Source: Halichondria panicea
Lineage: Eukaryota > Porifera > Demospongiae > Suberitida > Halichondriidae
Direction: 5' to 3'
Assembly: GCF_963675165.1 (NCBI RefSeq)
Contig: NC_087382.1
Coordinates: 4,255,963 to 4,319,962 of the forward strand
DNA length: 64,000 nucleotides
The position numbers and the translations under genes were made by a program. Every line of letters starts with the position of its first letter. The stretch's first letter is position 1. Under the pieces are notes generated by a model. That model did no database searches. It saw only the letters and a list, made by a program, of their open reading frames with translations, and was not told where the DNA came from. Below are positions 23,695-35,716 of this stretch, in pieces.

Positions 23695-26600
23695 ATGATG
23701 GCTGAGTATCTGTGGGTATCACTCATTGTACTGGTAAGTCAATAATAATAACATAAGTTTAAATTAATTTGCGCCCGTTTTTAATACAGTTCCTCTTTTC
23801 GAATGTGGTAAACTCAGGCATTGACGAGCAGTGTATAGAAACAACACCGGCACCAGGTCGAGATAGTTCTGGATATCTACAGGCTGTAAATTTTGCTGAA
23901 GCAAATTGTCCCGTGTCAAGTATTGACAATGAAACACTATGTAAGTCGCAGTGTAATTATTACATCTATGATAATTATAACAGCATGCATGCATACACTT
24001 CAGAATCTACATGTATTGCAAGATTCCTGCCATCCATTGAACAAATGGTCAATAGGACCTTTGTAGATCACCTCCAGCCATGCATATAATTGTGTGACTG
24101 CATGCAGGTTATGAAAAATGCTTGATGCCAAATATCACCCTTCAACCCGAAATGGATGCTTATGCAGAGTGTGTTGCACCACCAGAAAGTGAAAACCAAA
24201 CAGATTTTAACAGGGTAAAACTTTTTTACCACCCACCTAATGGCGGTCCGTGTTCCAAATTTCAATCAACAACCAACGACAGAAGTTGGCATCATCTTGA
24301 TGAACATATTCACTTCCGTAGACAAGGTAGAGTAGTTGAAGTATTTATTGTGAATGTTGCGGCGGAACATCATGATCTGATAATTGTTTGCTTGCCAACG
24401 AATACGAATAGTAGTGTACTCGAAGGCTGTATGAATGGCTCCAGATCTACTTTATTTGTTGCTCCTGAACAAGATTCTGAAAGTGAGTGCCCCAAAATCA
24501 ATATTAAGTGAGACTGCCTTGAAATGTATATACCGGTACCTTCATTGCAGACACAGACTCCTCAAGCAACTCCACAGATAATAGTAAGACAAGACAACAT
24601 AATTATGCAATAAGTTGCGCACATGCATACATGCATGCATTCATGTACCGTATTGCAGCTAAATTTTAATGTTCGCTGTACAGTTTTCAAGAGTTAGTCT
24701 ATAGCAATCCTCCTTGAAACTAACAGAAGACACAACGTCATTTGACCAAAGATCACGAAATTTAAAATTACGCGCTGTACGGTTTTGCACACTGCATGCA
24801 GCAACAACTTTTTTAATAATAATTATGCTTTTATAATAGTTTTGAATATACTTCTAATTATTGGCTATAGATCTACTACTAAATCAATAGTATAACCGAC
24901 TAGAAAAACATTTGCAATGTGAAAAATTGCTAGGATTGGCCAGGGGAACCACAAAAAAGCGTGGGAACAAGAAATCAGACGAGAGCATAACTCCAATCCG
25001 TTACAACGTCAATCACATGTATATACTGGTAGTTTTCCCATGTTTTCCCAGCCAATATGCCACGCAATTTTTACTGGTGGAGTGATGACCAATCCCTATA
25101 TATATTTATTATACATCCATTTTAGAATGTGGGGCACATAATCATGATGATTTGTGATGAATTGATGTTCCTAATACATGCAGTGTTGAGCACAGGTACA
25201 CACAGTCCATCCATGCGTAGTAACATGCACGGACCGTACTGGTGACTGCATGGAATGATGTGGTGGATGGAAGCTGATAGGTGGATCTGGAACACAGTCT
25301 ATTATTTAATATACTATGTATTGTACATGTTCATGACGTTGTAACGGATTGGAGTTATGCTCTCGTCTGATTTCTTGTTCCCACGCTTTTTTGTGGTTCC
25401 CCTGGCCAATCCTAGCAATTTTTCACATTGCAAATGTTTTTCTAGTCGGATTCCCTTTCTTTTTCAGTACAGTTTACGTATCATGACATGCATAAAGTGG
25501 AACGTCAAGAGGCAGTACAAGAAGAGAAGACAGGACTAATCAGATATCTTCTGGAATATCTCTGGACTAATAATTATAGTATAATGAGTAATAATTTATT
25601 GCTTGATAATTATGTTGAATTTGCGAATCAGTATTAAATGACAGCCATTTTAAGAGCATGATATCTAGCCAGTGCATATAGCATGCCTGTCAGAGAAAGG
25701 GAGCTAGAGCTGAACAGTGTGAAGAAAAGGAACACCTCAGGCTCTGGAAAAGCACCTGCTGCACTGATTTTAGGCGCACGGTTTATTAGCCACGCCTATC
25801 TATTATTCCACAACGCAATTGCTGAGTCATTAAAGATGGCGGAATTGTCTAGGTAAGAGAAATAGAGACTGAGAGGTCATCTGCCTCGTGGAAGCAATCG
25901 CAAATCTGAAGAAGCGCTTTGTAATCCAGGTTGTAGTCGTTTGGAAACCCTGTGCAGAATGTCCTGGAGATGGCTGTACTTGGAGTAAATGCTGGGCAAG
26001 AAACTTACTTACTTACTCACTTACTTACTTAGTCAGTCAGACAAAGAGCGGTGAAACGTCGAAATAGTGCAATTTTTAAAATGAAAATATTCATTCATTA
26101 AAATGTTTATGGATTATGAAATGAGAGATACAAAGAGAGAAAAGGCTAAATAAACTATCTGTTCAGCCAGTTTCTTGATGTGGCCTTTCCCTGCAGAGAT
26201 AGAACAGTTTGAACATGAGTCAAAATAATTGAAATATTGCTAAACACGGGCAAACCCACTGCCAATCCTATGTAAAACCTACTGGTTTTACTAATTATGC
26301 GTGACTAATATTATATTCTAATACAGGTGTGACAGACACAGATTCCCCAAGCACCACCACAGACAATAGTAAGTCATGCATGCATGCAGGAATTACCGTA
26401 TAGCACGACATTTTCTGAGGGGCTTAATTTTCACTGATTTTGTGGGTTAGCAATCCTACACAAAAAGTAAGTCCACAAAAATTGTTCTTTAACTGCTATA
26501 ACGTGCTAAGATTTAAGGCATGGCTTCCGGTAAGCAGTCATTCCACGAACATTGTGCAACGAAATGCTTTTAGAGGCTATTCCACAAAATAATATAAGCC

Positions 26601-27711
26601 CCTAGAAAATTTTGCGCTATACGGTATACAATAAAGTGGACTCACCATGTGGTAGTTTGCGCACCACACATGCATAATTATGCCTCGGTGCGCATGCGCA
26701 AGCGAGTATACGGTTATGGAAGGGTATTAGAGTCAAAATTCCCAGCTTTTGTCCCAGTATTTGTCCCGGTGTTTGTCCCGGTACACGTCCCAGTAATGCC
26801 TTTTTCCTGTGGGCGAGGTCGACCCGTCGCACAGCCGAGCAATTACTGCTGCATCCGCTCCAGTTCCTTGCCTCAGAAAGTGTCCCAGTATGTGCACCGA
26901 CAAGTGTCCCAGTGAATAGAACACAAAACTTCACGCGGTATTTATTCGAGGCAATACATTATAGGTAGCCCAGTGTGCATTATATATAATAATTATTTTG
27001 ATGTGTGTCTTGATGTATGTGAAAGTACAGAGTAGAAGCGTAGACACTGTCAGTGTCACTGACAGTGTCTACACATGGAGTTTTTTTTTTCACCCATTAT
27101 TCAGGTAGACATAAACACAGCACACAACTGACACACGACATAATTATGAATCTCAGTTAGTTGGGTGTGGCCCCACCCTGGACGCTCACGTAGGAGTCCA
27201 GGGTGGGGCCACACCCAACTAATTCTCTAATTTTAACTTTCTGCTAATCACCTTCAAGCATTTTTGCCATGAAAATATCGTCTTGCAAAACTTAATGTAA
27301 TGATCTTTACCAAAAATACATGGATATTGATGCCTATTAATTCTTTAGACACCTATTACGCTAAATTATTCCGAGCATAATTTATCAGGGCCTAATCCTA
27401 GATTTGTTATAATACAGGTGTGACAAACACAGATTCCCCAAGCACCACAACAGATAATAGTAAGTCAGTATATAGACATACTACTACAGTCTACATACTT
27501 GCATGCATGCATCTATGATATACCAATCCTATATATATATATATATGCATGGTTTTACTAAAATAGTATTGTGAGCAGACAATTATTTTGTGTGAGACTT
27601 CGTGAATTTTAACATAATTATACACGCATGCATGCAGATTCACCTGGAATTGCCACTGTTGGGCCAGTAGTCCTCTTGATAATTGGATTATTGAGTATTT
27701 TCTGCTATTAA
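23695..27711 (+). CDS. Gene F: CP-module protein with repeated mini-exon stalk, GPI-anchor-like end
   Basis: Seven exons (23695-23733, 23790-23940, 24108-24482, 24551-24583, 26327-26368, 27418-27459, 27638-27711), 756 nt, 251 residues. Exon 1 (MMAEYLWVSLIVL) plus the start of exon 2 (FLFSNVVNS) form a signal peptide. Exon 2 holds DEQCIE and ANCPVS. Exon 3 (375 nt, phase 1-1) is the CP module: YEKCLMPN, YAECVAP, GPCSKFQST, VVEVFIVN, LIIVCLP. Exons 4-6 are 33-42 nt copies of one unit (VTDTDSPSTTTD). Exon 7 encodes NSPGIATVGPVVLLIIGLL then SIFCY and stop, so there is no cytoplasmic tail; this suggests a GPI signal or a tailless anchor. Retaining intron 2 (23941-24107) keeps the frame open to a stop at 24087, giving a possible short secreted form. 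Partner of E by position. Confidence 0.82.
24896..26293. mobile_element. Insertion block in a gene F intron, absent from F2
   Basis: The paralogous intron in F2 runs straight through at 44330-44333, so 1.4 kb was gained here or lost there. The first part (24896-25449) is a fold-back element with arms of about 115 bp beginning CCGACTAGAAAAACATTTGC. The second part (25450-26293) carries an ACTT-type tetranucleotide tail at about 26006-26032, as seen at retrotransposon 3' ends. No intact ORF. Confidence 0.7.
26394..26626. mobile_element. TA-flanked MITE in a gene F intron (copy at 44431-44663)
   Basis: Ends TACCGTATAGC and GCTATACGGTA in inverted orientation, 233 bp in both duplicate copies. 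Non-coding. The element predates the E/F duplication. Confidence 0.7.
27040..27222. repeat. Two hairpins in a gene F intron (copies at about 45074-45259)
   Basis: 27040-27072 is a perfect dyad (GTAGACACTGTCAGTG, one base, then reverse complement). 27157-27183 and 27196-27222 are perfect 27-bp arms (TTAGTTGGGTGTGGCCCCAC...) around 12 bp. In copy 2 the second hairpin has one mismatch and the first has a small change. Confidence 0.75.
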
Positions 27712-30277
27712 GTCCACCTTAGAGCCAGGTATATATGACATCCTTCGTGCATATATGCATGCAGTATAAAAATTATATACACTGATTTAATATCAAAATG
27801 CAATCTGGTTTATTGCAGCTTATAACTTAATGATTGAGCCACAAGAAACTAGATGATGTAGACTACGCTATAGCTATATGATTTGACATGTATAGAATCA
27901 TTACACTAAACTTGATTCAGTTAGAGTACGACATATGCCGTTTATAGTGAGGCCTATTGTATTTATGTAAGTGTTTCTGTTTCTGTGTGAGCTGTGTATA
28001 TTCTATATTACTTGTTCATGTTCACTGAGTAATATTTAACAGTACATATACATAATTATATAGACTGTAAAGCAAAACATAATATTGGAAAGACTTAACG
28101 CAATATGCCATGGTCATTAATTAAGCCATGCTGTTCATGGTAGATTGAGAGAGGGAATAATTAATTACACATAAAAGAGTCCCCAAGTTTTCTGTAGGGA
28201 ATCTTAGCTTTATGTGTATACATGCATGTATATTCAATGAAAGTATAAGCTAATTGTATTGCAAAACAAGTTGGTTGGGTTGAATACAGTCAGGTCATAC
28301 AAGAATAACAGCTTTCTGCTTTCCAAGAATTTACAAAAATTCAAAAGCACAGCAAATTGCTATAAGATGCACCATACAATAAGTATTATAAGCTAATTAA
28401 GTCAAGGAGTGAATGTATTGCAAAACAAGTTGGTTGGATTGAATTAATACAGTCAGGTCATATCCTAGACCCTACGAAAATTTCGACCATACGAAAATAT
28501 CCCAGGCTGAGGGTGCTCTAACATAATATATACTTGAACTGACTAAAATCCCTTGATAACGCTAACACCCATCACAAAACAGTGTCATGCACATACACTG
28601 TTCAGTGTATTAATTTAAGTAAACAAAACCTGCATGGTCTCACTTTTCTATAGTTTCCACATTAGTTTGAGTGAAAGTGGGTCATATAATGTGTACTTAT
28701 AATATAGGAATTAGGATGCAAAATTGAATACTGTCAACACTATATAGATCAAAGATTTATACCAAAAGAATGGTGTCTCCCCATAAACGACATTGATACC
28801 TATTATTATTCTAGCTATTATGCTAAAATCATTCCGAGCATATATAGCCTATAGCTATAATTATATTGACTGCATGTTCTGTACAAACAATATGCATGCA
28901 ACTCCACAATTTCGTCCACTAGTTCCTGAGTGAGGTATATATTGCTCCCATTGGGTGGAGTATATAGCTCAGTTTCATTGGACGCCTGCAGGCACACAGG
29001 TATACAGATACACATCAGGTCATAATAAAAGTGTGCAGGTGTTGTAATGAATACATTTTCTAGTTTCTGGGGAGACAACATTAACTTTGACCTGTTGATC
29101 AGTACACATTTGAAAGTGTGCAGGTGCTGTGATGAATACACTTTGTTGTAACATTGAATTTGGCTTTCTGAGAAGATGGAATTCTTTACATACCTATGTT
29201 GATTCACATATAGTCATGCTTTGTGAATTGATATACCCTTTTAATTGTAAAAGTGGCCGGGGACAATATTTAGCTTTTGGTGCATTTGTAAGTAAGATTC
29301 CATCTCAATTATGGGTACACTCTACATAAGTATCAGTCTTAAGTAAAAACCTGGCTTTTAATCTAACATGCGGACACGCACGAGTTGCATTACAGACATA
29401 TTTATATGACTGCATGTGGTTAGTATAGTATAGGTCTATAGTCTGATTCAGAGAGCTGTACGTTGTGGAAGCAATCATATAATATTGCGTGGAACTACAC
29501 TATAATCCACTGTTATGTATATATGAGTTATAAAAACGATGGGATAATAATTATCATAATTATGAAAATACGACATTCAATGAGACAGGTTCTGTTACTG
29601 ATAAGATTCTGCTTCATCGGGATCAGACCCTAGTGAAAAAACCTGCTGTGACACAAACAATATGACTGAGACTTCAAGAGGATTAACTGAAAAGGACAAA
29701 TTTGATTCGAATGAAAAGTTAAAAATTCATAGGCATCTTAAATTTTATGGCAATGGATGGAAGGTGAACAAAAACAATGAAAATAAAAAGTACACTTTAT
29801 GCTCATGAAAATGGCCGTGTCCCTTAAATGCTAATGCGCGTTGCAGCTGTTACTATGGAGACAGGCCTGCTTATCTTCTGCGCATGCACAGACAACCCAT
29901 GTGGCACTGCTGTTTATCAATAAAGTAGGTGGATCAAGGCGTGGTTTATCTATTTAATTATCCAGCCTGCCTCTGGAACCAAGGTGTCCAGATAATCGAG
30001 GTTGTACTGTACATTGTAAAAATTACAGCTAGGACATGCATGAGACTATACATCTTACGTATATAATATGAATTTTGTCCAAGAAAACTAAATCCAAAAG
30101 GCACAGCAAATGTAAAACCTGCATGATATCTTGTATACATTAATCGACCAGAAAATGTATTGCATGACACCTATAAAGTGTAATAATACAATCACTACAT
30201 ACTTCTTGGTAAGTACACATAGAGCTACTATAACAGCAAAATAAGATACCATGCATATAATTATAGTGATTACTGAC
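27712..30277. other. 3' flank of gene F with JAMM-gene exon relics
   Basis: No intact gene. About 28170-28215 resembles the last JAMM-gene exon. About 28905-28990 (minus) resembles the QWEQYLTQE exon but is frame-shifted (reads SNETELY...YLTQELVDEI). About 29800-30000 holds a GC-richer repeat (GATAATCGAGGTTGTACTGT). All of it up to 30151 is repeated in copy 2. Confidence 0.55.
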
Positions 30278-32000
30278 CTCTAACTTTTTGACAAAGTAAA
30301 TGTTTTCCTTCCAGATGGCCTTCATTTCGGGAGTAGCTTGTTTGGTTTTGTAGCATGCATTCTATATATAATTATGGGAAAGTAAATGTAGTACATAAGA
30401 GGCAACGGGTTTACTATAAGATCTGCCACCTGTATGTCTGTGCATGAGATTTGTAGGTCTCCATGCATAACAATGTAAAACGCAGTGTATAACACTTAAA
30501 ATATATACACAGCCAATCTCCTATATGCAGGGGCATTAGATGTGATTGTCTGTGGACCACAAGTGTTATAGCAATCACAAGAAGGCTGGTGGTGTCAGAG
30601 GGAATGGCAATGGGTGCAGATAGCAGGAGCACCCTTAATCGGGGTGCGCTCAACCATGCATCTCGTAGACTCAATTAAGGGGCTCTAACATAATTATTAT
30701 ACTAGGCAGTGGTATAGGCAGAGGGGGGCTGACGGGCCTCCCCTGCTCCATGAACTCTAACTCAGCTTGAATCATCGTGATCTGTCAATCTATCCTGTAC
30801 TGTCCTGCATAATTATATATAGTTACTAGAATGATGTCATGTAATTGAAATGCATGTGGGCGGGTTATCTAGCTATAATGTGCATGCTGCATGCTGCTGA
30901 GAAATTCAGCACTATTTGTCTCAACCAATTTTAGCCCTGCCCTTCCAAAAATCCTGGCTATGCCACTGCTCAGGTTGACTAACTTGCTACCCACACGTAC
31001 TAACACCCATCACAAAACACTATTCATAGACTGATGATGAATACAGTTCAGGAAGTACAAGTGCATATACACTGCACACGGTTGAGCGCTATGAATATTG
31101 ACTGCATGTTCTGCATGTACACACAACTAGGTATCCAGTAGCAACAAGCTTCACCCACCATTTCGTCCACTATATCCTGAGTGAGGTATTGCTCTCACTG
31201 CGTTGAGTAGCTCAGCTTCATTGGGGACACCTGCAGGCACATGCATGGGTAGTCCGTACAACACATCAGTATACACATGCAGCCTGTCAGGTCATATTGA
31301 TGTGTGAAGGTGTTATGCTGCTGTGTGTTTTGAATGTTTCTGGGGAGATAACATTATTTTGGTAATCTATGACCTATAGTGATGACAGTATTCAAGCTAG
31401 TATGAGTCCTGTTAATTATCGATCATGCAGTATACACATTATTGCAAGTGTGTGCAGGTGCTATGATCGATAATCAAATAGATAAACCACGTCTTGATCA
31501 TTAGCAGTGCACACTGCCTTTGAATTTAGTGGTCTGAGACGATGGGATTCTTTAGGTTGTTTTATGACCTAGTTGAGAGTATATTCACATGCACGTTTAT
31601 CTGTGAGTTGATACACCCCCAACCAAATGCAGGAGGGGCTTTGAATACACAAATGTAGGAATTTTTTGACATGCATAGAGTTGATGGGTTACCTATTAAT
31701 AAGTCTTGTCTGTAGGCTATATATATACTATCTCCCTGACATGCTGTGTTAGGCAGTTGCTTACATACATGAGTACATACTTATGTACAATTTAGTATTG
31801 TGCGTTAAATATCCATATCCATAATTATAGCTGTTATAAACTCAATTCACTTTAATATGCAGACACGCACAAATTGCATGCCGCTGCATACACATGTGAC
31901 ATACCCTGAGGTCGTCCCCCTACACCATGAGCACCCAGAACATCTTAAACAAGGACACCTGTCCCTCTCTCTTACCGCTGTGGTTAGGACCTGCACAGAC
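30278..32000 (-). pseudogene. JAMM/MPND-like gene copy c, broken
   Basis: Three exon relics: about 31915-31995 (FEMFWV type, with Phe-Lys change and TAG at 31920-31922), about 31156-31235 (CAGTGA stop at 31195-31197 in the QWEQ position) and 30278-30356 (PEMKAIWKENIYFVKKLE, 5' end truncated). No JAMM catalytic exon. Confidence 0.65.
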
Positions 32001-32084
32001 GGGGCGGGGTGGGTGAGTGCATGGATCGAGAGACAGACAAACATTGAAGATTAATTAATACCTAGAAGTGATATAGAAAACCTG

Positions 32085-32304
32085 GAAAAAGTACAGAGAT
32101 TTGCCATGAGAGTGTGTCTGGGTCAGTGGGATCTAAAGCAGGAAGAACTGCTGTCAGCATCTGGCCTTACAAGTCTGGAGACAAGAAGAGTAGTTGCAAG
32201 AATGTGCCACTTGTACAAAATTTTACAAGACATGATAGACTTTCCCAACCCACCGGTTGAAAGAAGAGAGATTGTCTACAATAGCCGTTCAGTTAATGGT
32301 CTCT
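32085..32304 (+). pseudogene. Non-LTR retrotransposon reverse-transcriptase C-terminal fragment
   Basis: Reads LEKVQRFAMRVCLGQWD, then SGLTSLETRRVVARMCHLYK and ILQDMIDFP. This follows the pattern after the RT domain in CR1/Jockey-like elements (LExxQRxAxR ... SLExRRxxxxLxxLYKI). It is truncated at both sides and followed by a MITE at 32320. Confidence 0.7.
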
Positions 32305-32319
32305 CCCTGGTACCAATTA

Positions 32320-32697
32320 GATTTCTTCTAATTTATCGGACACTTCTAATTACCCCGGACACTCTTTTGGGCAATTTTTGTTGTTCTAATACAACGGACA
32401 CTCCAGTGCTTTAAATACCCGGACAATACTTTGAAAAGTTGAGTTACATTCACAGACGGCAAGTAAGACTTAGAGTGCTGCAGTTAGATAGCTTTGAGTA
32501 GCTAGTTTTAGATAGCTATAGTGCAACTATTCAGTCGCACACTGTTCTATTAAACTTAGCTAGCTCGCATGCAGCTGCTTGCTTGTTCTAATTATTCCGG
32601 ACACTTCGCATGCTCTATAAAAATCTGTTCCAATTATACCCGGACAATTTCCAAAATAATTATTTTTTACAGTCTGATAAATTAGAAGATATATACC
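32320..32697. mobile_element. MITE with CTTCTAATTTATCGG ends, copy 1
   Basis: Inverted ends CTTCTAATTTATCGGAC and GATAAATTAGAAG, with several internal CGGACA repeats. A longer, cleaner copy lies at 62213-62613. No coding capacity. Confidence 0.7.
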
Positions 32698-32975
32698 TTT
32701 AAAACTTACAATTATAACATAACAAATAACACCGGCTATATATAATTATACATGCATGCACATAATTATACATGCATGCACATGTACTGAAGTGTGCAAG
32801 TTTCCTCGTTCCCATACAGACCAAATTTTAGAAATGGGCCTGGGAACGAGGCTATAGTGTGCAAGGCATGTGGCATTGTTGTTGTACACACATGGAATGG
32901 TGGTCCATCCTTATTTTGCTTATTTTACAGCCGATTTTAGCAAATTTCCCCCATTGCTTTCGAGTTCCAACATTT
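32698..32975. repeat. Dispersed repeat overlapping the 3' end of gene G
   Basis: Matches 8845-9115 in order: CACCGGCTATA, AAGTGTGCAAGTTTCCTCG, GGGAACGAGGCTA, CTTATTTTGCTTATTTTACAG, TTCCCCCATTGCTTTC. The gene G stop codon and its last 18 codons fall inside it. Confidence 0.75.
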
Positions 32976-35211
32976 GAGTTAACTGTTCGTTATCAGAATT
33001 GCATCCATATGCATTAACTTTCATTGGTAAACTTATGCCGTAGGCTTCATTTTCTCGCAGATTCACATTTTGATGTTCATTTGATCGCTGTCTCTTTTTT
33101 ATAATCACGAGTATTATGATGATGGGAACTGACACTCCTGCATAATGAATGAGACTAAAAATGTTTTGGCGGCATAATAGAAGTACATACCAAGTATTTG
33201 TGCTATTACAGCAGCAACAGGAGCGATCACAGTCCACATAATTTCCAAATCTGTATCTGTATATGCATGGGTGTAATATATTATGACAGCGTAGTTGACG
33301 TTGGATACATACATACCCTGAGTAGTCCCAGTCGTAGTTTCTGTAGTTGTTTCTCTGGTGGATACATACACATCCTGAGTAGCCCCGGTCGTAGTTTCCG
33401 TAGTTGTTTCTCTGGTGGATACATACACATCCTGAGTAATCCCGGTCGTAGTTTCCGTAGTTGTTTCTCTGGTGGATACATACACACCCTGAGTAGTCCC
33501 GGTCGTAGTTTCCGTAGTTGAAGGTTTTGTGCTCGGTCTGGTTGTTTTAATAGTTGTAGTGCCTAGTGGATAAGTGATATCATTATAGTATTCACTGACT
33601 GCATTGCTCCTTTCATATCTGCATCAGGGGTAGTGGGTATGACTGTACCTGTTCGGTCTTCAGTCACATGAAATAGAGATTACATTACATGAAGCAAATG
33701 CACACATGCATCATGCGTGTGCACAACTTGTGTGAAGATTCATGCAGTGAACGTTTAGTGCCTCGAAAATAACCAGCTATTATGGTAAATTACATTATAG
33801 AAGTGCAATAAAAGTGCAATATGTCTATATACGAGCTCTTCAACATACCTTGTTCATCGGTTAATTGAAGAAGAATCAATAAAGTTTGCTGACTAACAAT
33901 AGCCAGGCCACCATCAGGTAAAAATTGCAGCGCTAAACATTTCACTCGAGTATTATTGTTGAACTCGCTTGGATTATGAATATATTATGTTGATCTGTCT
34001 ACTTGTGAGTCGTTCAATCCATATATTTGTCCTATTATCGTACCCACACTGATGATAGAATGGAAGCCGTTCACAATTTGAATCTGAACATAATTGTATA
34101 TCAACAAAGTCAGCGAAGTCTATGACACAGCTAGCAAATCCCATTTGTTGAGTTGATCTGATAGTATAGCTACTCTCAGGACAGAGGACGAAATCTGCAT
34201 ATAAAATAATGTATATATACCATGCAATATATAATTATGTAACAGCAACACAATTACTCTATACTATATATATAATAATATAATCTACATTATTATACAT
34301 ACCAACCATGCATTCAGAATCACTGAGAACAAATAAACACTCTTCTCTCAAGTTGGTGTCAACTGTCAACACACCAAAATTAATGAATAAGAAATTGCCA
34401 CAATTGCGTCAGCATACCGGGTATATTTCGAGGGTATATGCATGTTTGTGGTTTTCGCGGATTAAGCATGTACCGCAAACATTTATAACTGTGATTGAAA
34501 CATAATATCGCATGCTGCAAAAGGCTGCTATTTCACGAAAATCAAGTCCACGAAAACCTTTCTAAAGGTATTTCCACGAAAATTTATATACCCTCGAAAT
34601 ATACCCGCTACACGATAACTTATGTATAGGTGTGCAATGTCGGAATATAACAGGAGCAAATCCTCTAAACTATGTATGTACATTGCATGCATGCATGCAT
34701 GCTCATGCACACATAAAAACTCACAATCTTCACAGCCCTCAGTGGTAGAAAAATTATTCCAGTCTTGAAATGGCCCGATTAAGCTAGTACAATTCTCGTC
34801 TTGAGCGATACAGTAATAATTTAGAGACTGCATGAAAGAGAAAAACACTCTGACACTGCATCACCATAGTAAACTAATAAAGCTCGGCTATAGGTTGTGA
34901 ATCACCAGTATATATAAAATGTCTATAGTCTGTTAAGTCAGCATCTTATACAATGCTACCCAATCTATAAACTGCTCTGTAAATAATAATTATATGTGCC
35001 ATAATTATGGCAGCCAGTTCATGCAACTCTCATGTGCTGTAGAAGCTATTATACAATTATATGTAGTGAATAGTTAACCTTGTGCAGTCTGCTAGATCAC
35101 ATAGGTATATACAAGTATAATTATAGATCTAATAATTATGGTCATATAATTATAGTATAAGCTTACCTTAAAAGACAGTATTGCCAAGATGTATGCATAA
35201 AACTTCGCCAT
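32920..35211 (-). CDS. Gene G: CP-module receptor with Thr-rich stalk; tail end replaced; one frameshift
   Basis: Six exons (35167-35211, 34725-34827, 33849-34194, 33317-33562, 33191-33250, 32920-33137). Exon 1 is a signal peptide (MAKFYAYILAILSFK). Exon 2 holds YYCIAQDENC and EGCED. Exon 3 is the CP module (FVLCPESS, ASCVID, NCERLP, HQCGYD, INIIYS, VKCLALQ) but is 346 nt, not a multiple of three. A TAA at 33974-33976 interrupts it, and the frame resumes one base over as NPSEFNNNTRVKC. So it carries a one-base insertion, which could be a pseudogene lesion or a base-call error. Exon 4 is a mucin-like stalk of 57-bp repeats (STRETTTETTTG). Exons 5-6 give the membrane segment and the tail NEAYGISLP, NAYGCNS. 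HIYEEI is absent; the last 18 residues are encoded by a dispersed repeat. Confidence 0.72.
34418..34607. mobile_element. MITE in a gene G intron-proximal region (CGGGTATATTTCGAGG ends)
   Basis: Inverted ends CGGGTATATTTCGAGGGTAT and its reverse complement, about 20 bp. A relative with weaker ends lies at about 39841-40010. Internal block GGTTTTCGC...GCGAAAAC is shared. It lies in the exon 2-exon 3 intron. Confidence 0.65.
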
Positions 35212-35595
35212 CGGGCTAGCTTGATAATGCAACACTAAGGTGTTTTGCACAAGTCTTAAAGTTGGGTAATTTTGGTTGAGCTTTCCTAAAAAATTTAGCT
35301 ATGTGTATCTAGATCTAATTGCATGTATATATAGTTAGCAAAATATAGAAATCTAAAGTGGACTCAATTGTATTGGCAACAATTTCTATATTTACTGCTA
35401 GACTATAACATAATTATATAGTGCTGTGTCTGGCAGGTATTGTGTATAAAGCCTTAATTATATGAAGTTTTCACTTGAGTCTTACTAAATTTAGCTAGTG
35501 CATGCATGGTATAGCTAATATACATTTAGGTAAAAACTACAATAGCATCATACTTTAATTTTTAGTTCCAACTTGTTTTGCACAAGATTCTAAAA

Positions 35596-35716
35596 CAATT
35601 ATCCATTGCATGCATGAGACTGGAAAGAATCCATCATATATACGGAGATCCTCCTCCTCTAACAAAGAATCCATGTTATGAAGAGCTGCCACATTTGTAT
35701 GAGTCAATTGACCCAG
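35596..35716 (+). pseudogene. Orphan copy of the gene D tyrosine-tail exon
   Basis: Matches gene D exon 8 from ACAATT...ATCCATTG through KNPCYEE and HLYESID. A small insertion in the NPSY region breaks the frame; the KNPCYEELPHLYESID part stays readable. No upstream membrane or ectodomain exon was found on the plus strand, so it is a solo fragment. Confidence 0.75.

Larger units (their letters stand above)
22690..30151. repeat. Segmental duplication, copy 1
   Basis: Nearly identical, by eye, to 42137-48459. It covers exons 1-3 of E, all of F and about 2.4 kb of 3' flank. Copy 1 has an extra 1.4 kb (24894-26293) and lacks a 0.27-kb block with one stalk exon. The left edge falls in the E intron between exons 3 and 4, and the right edge after ATCGACCAG. 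Confidence 0.92.

Noticed and set aside
26617-26934. Overlapping ORFs on both strands (VPVFVPV-like repeats)
   Set aside because: A short GTCCCGGT-type tandem repeat in an intron of gene F creates open frames on both strands. The same piece in F2 shows no sign of coding selection.
33198-33521. Repetitive plus-strand ORF opposite the gene G stalk
   Set aside because: Shadow of the 57-bp Thr-rich stalk repeats.
33309-33540. Regularly spaced repeats that could suggest a CRISPR array
   Set aside because: The repeats are contiguous, encode an in-frame stalk, have no spacers and lie in a eukaryotic gene.
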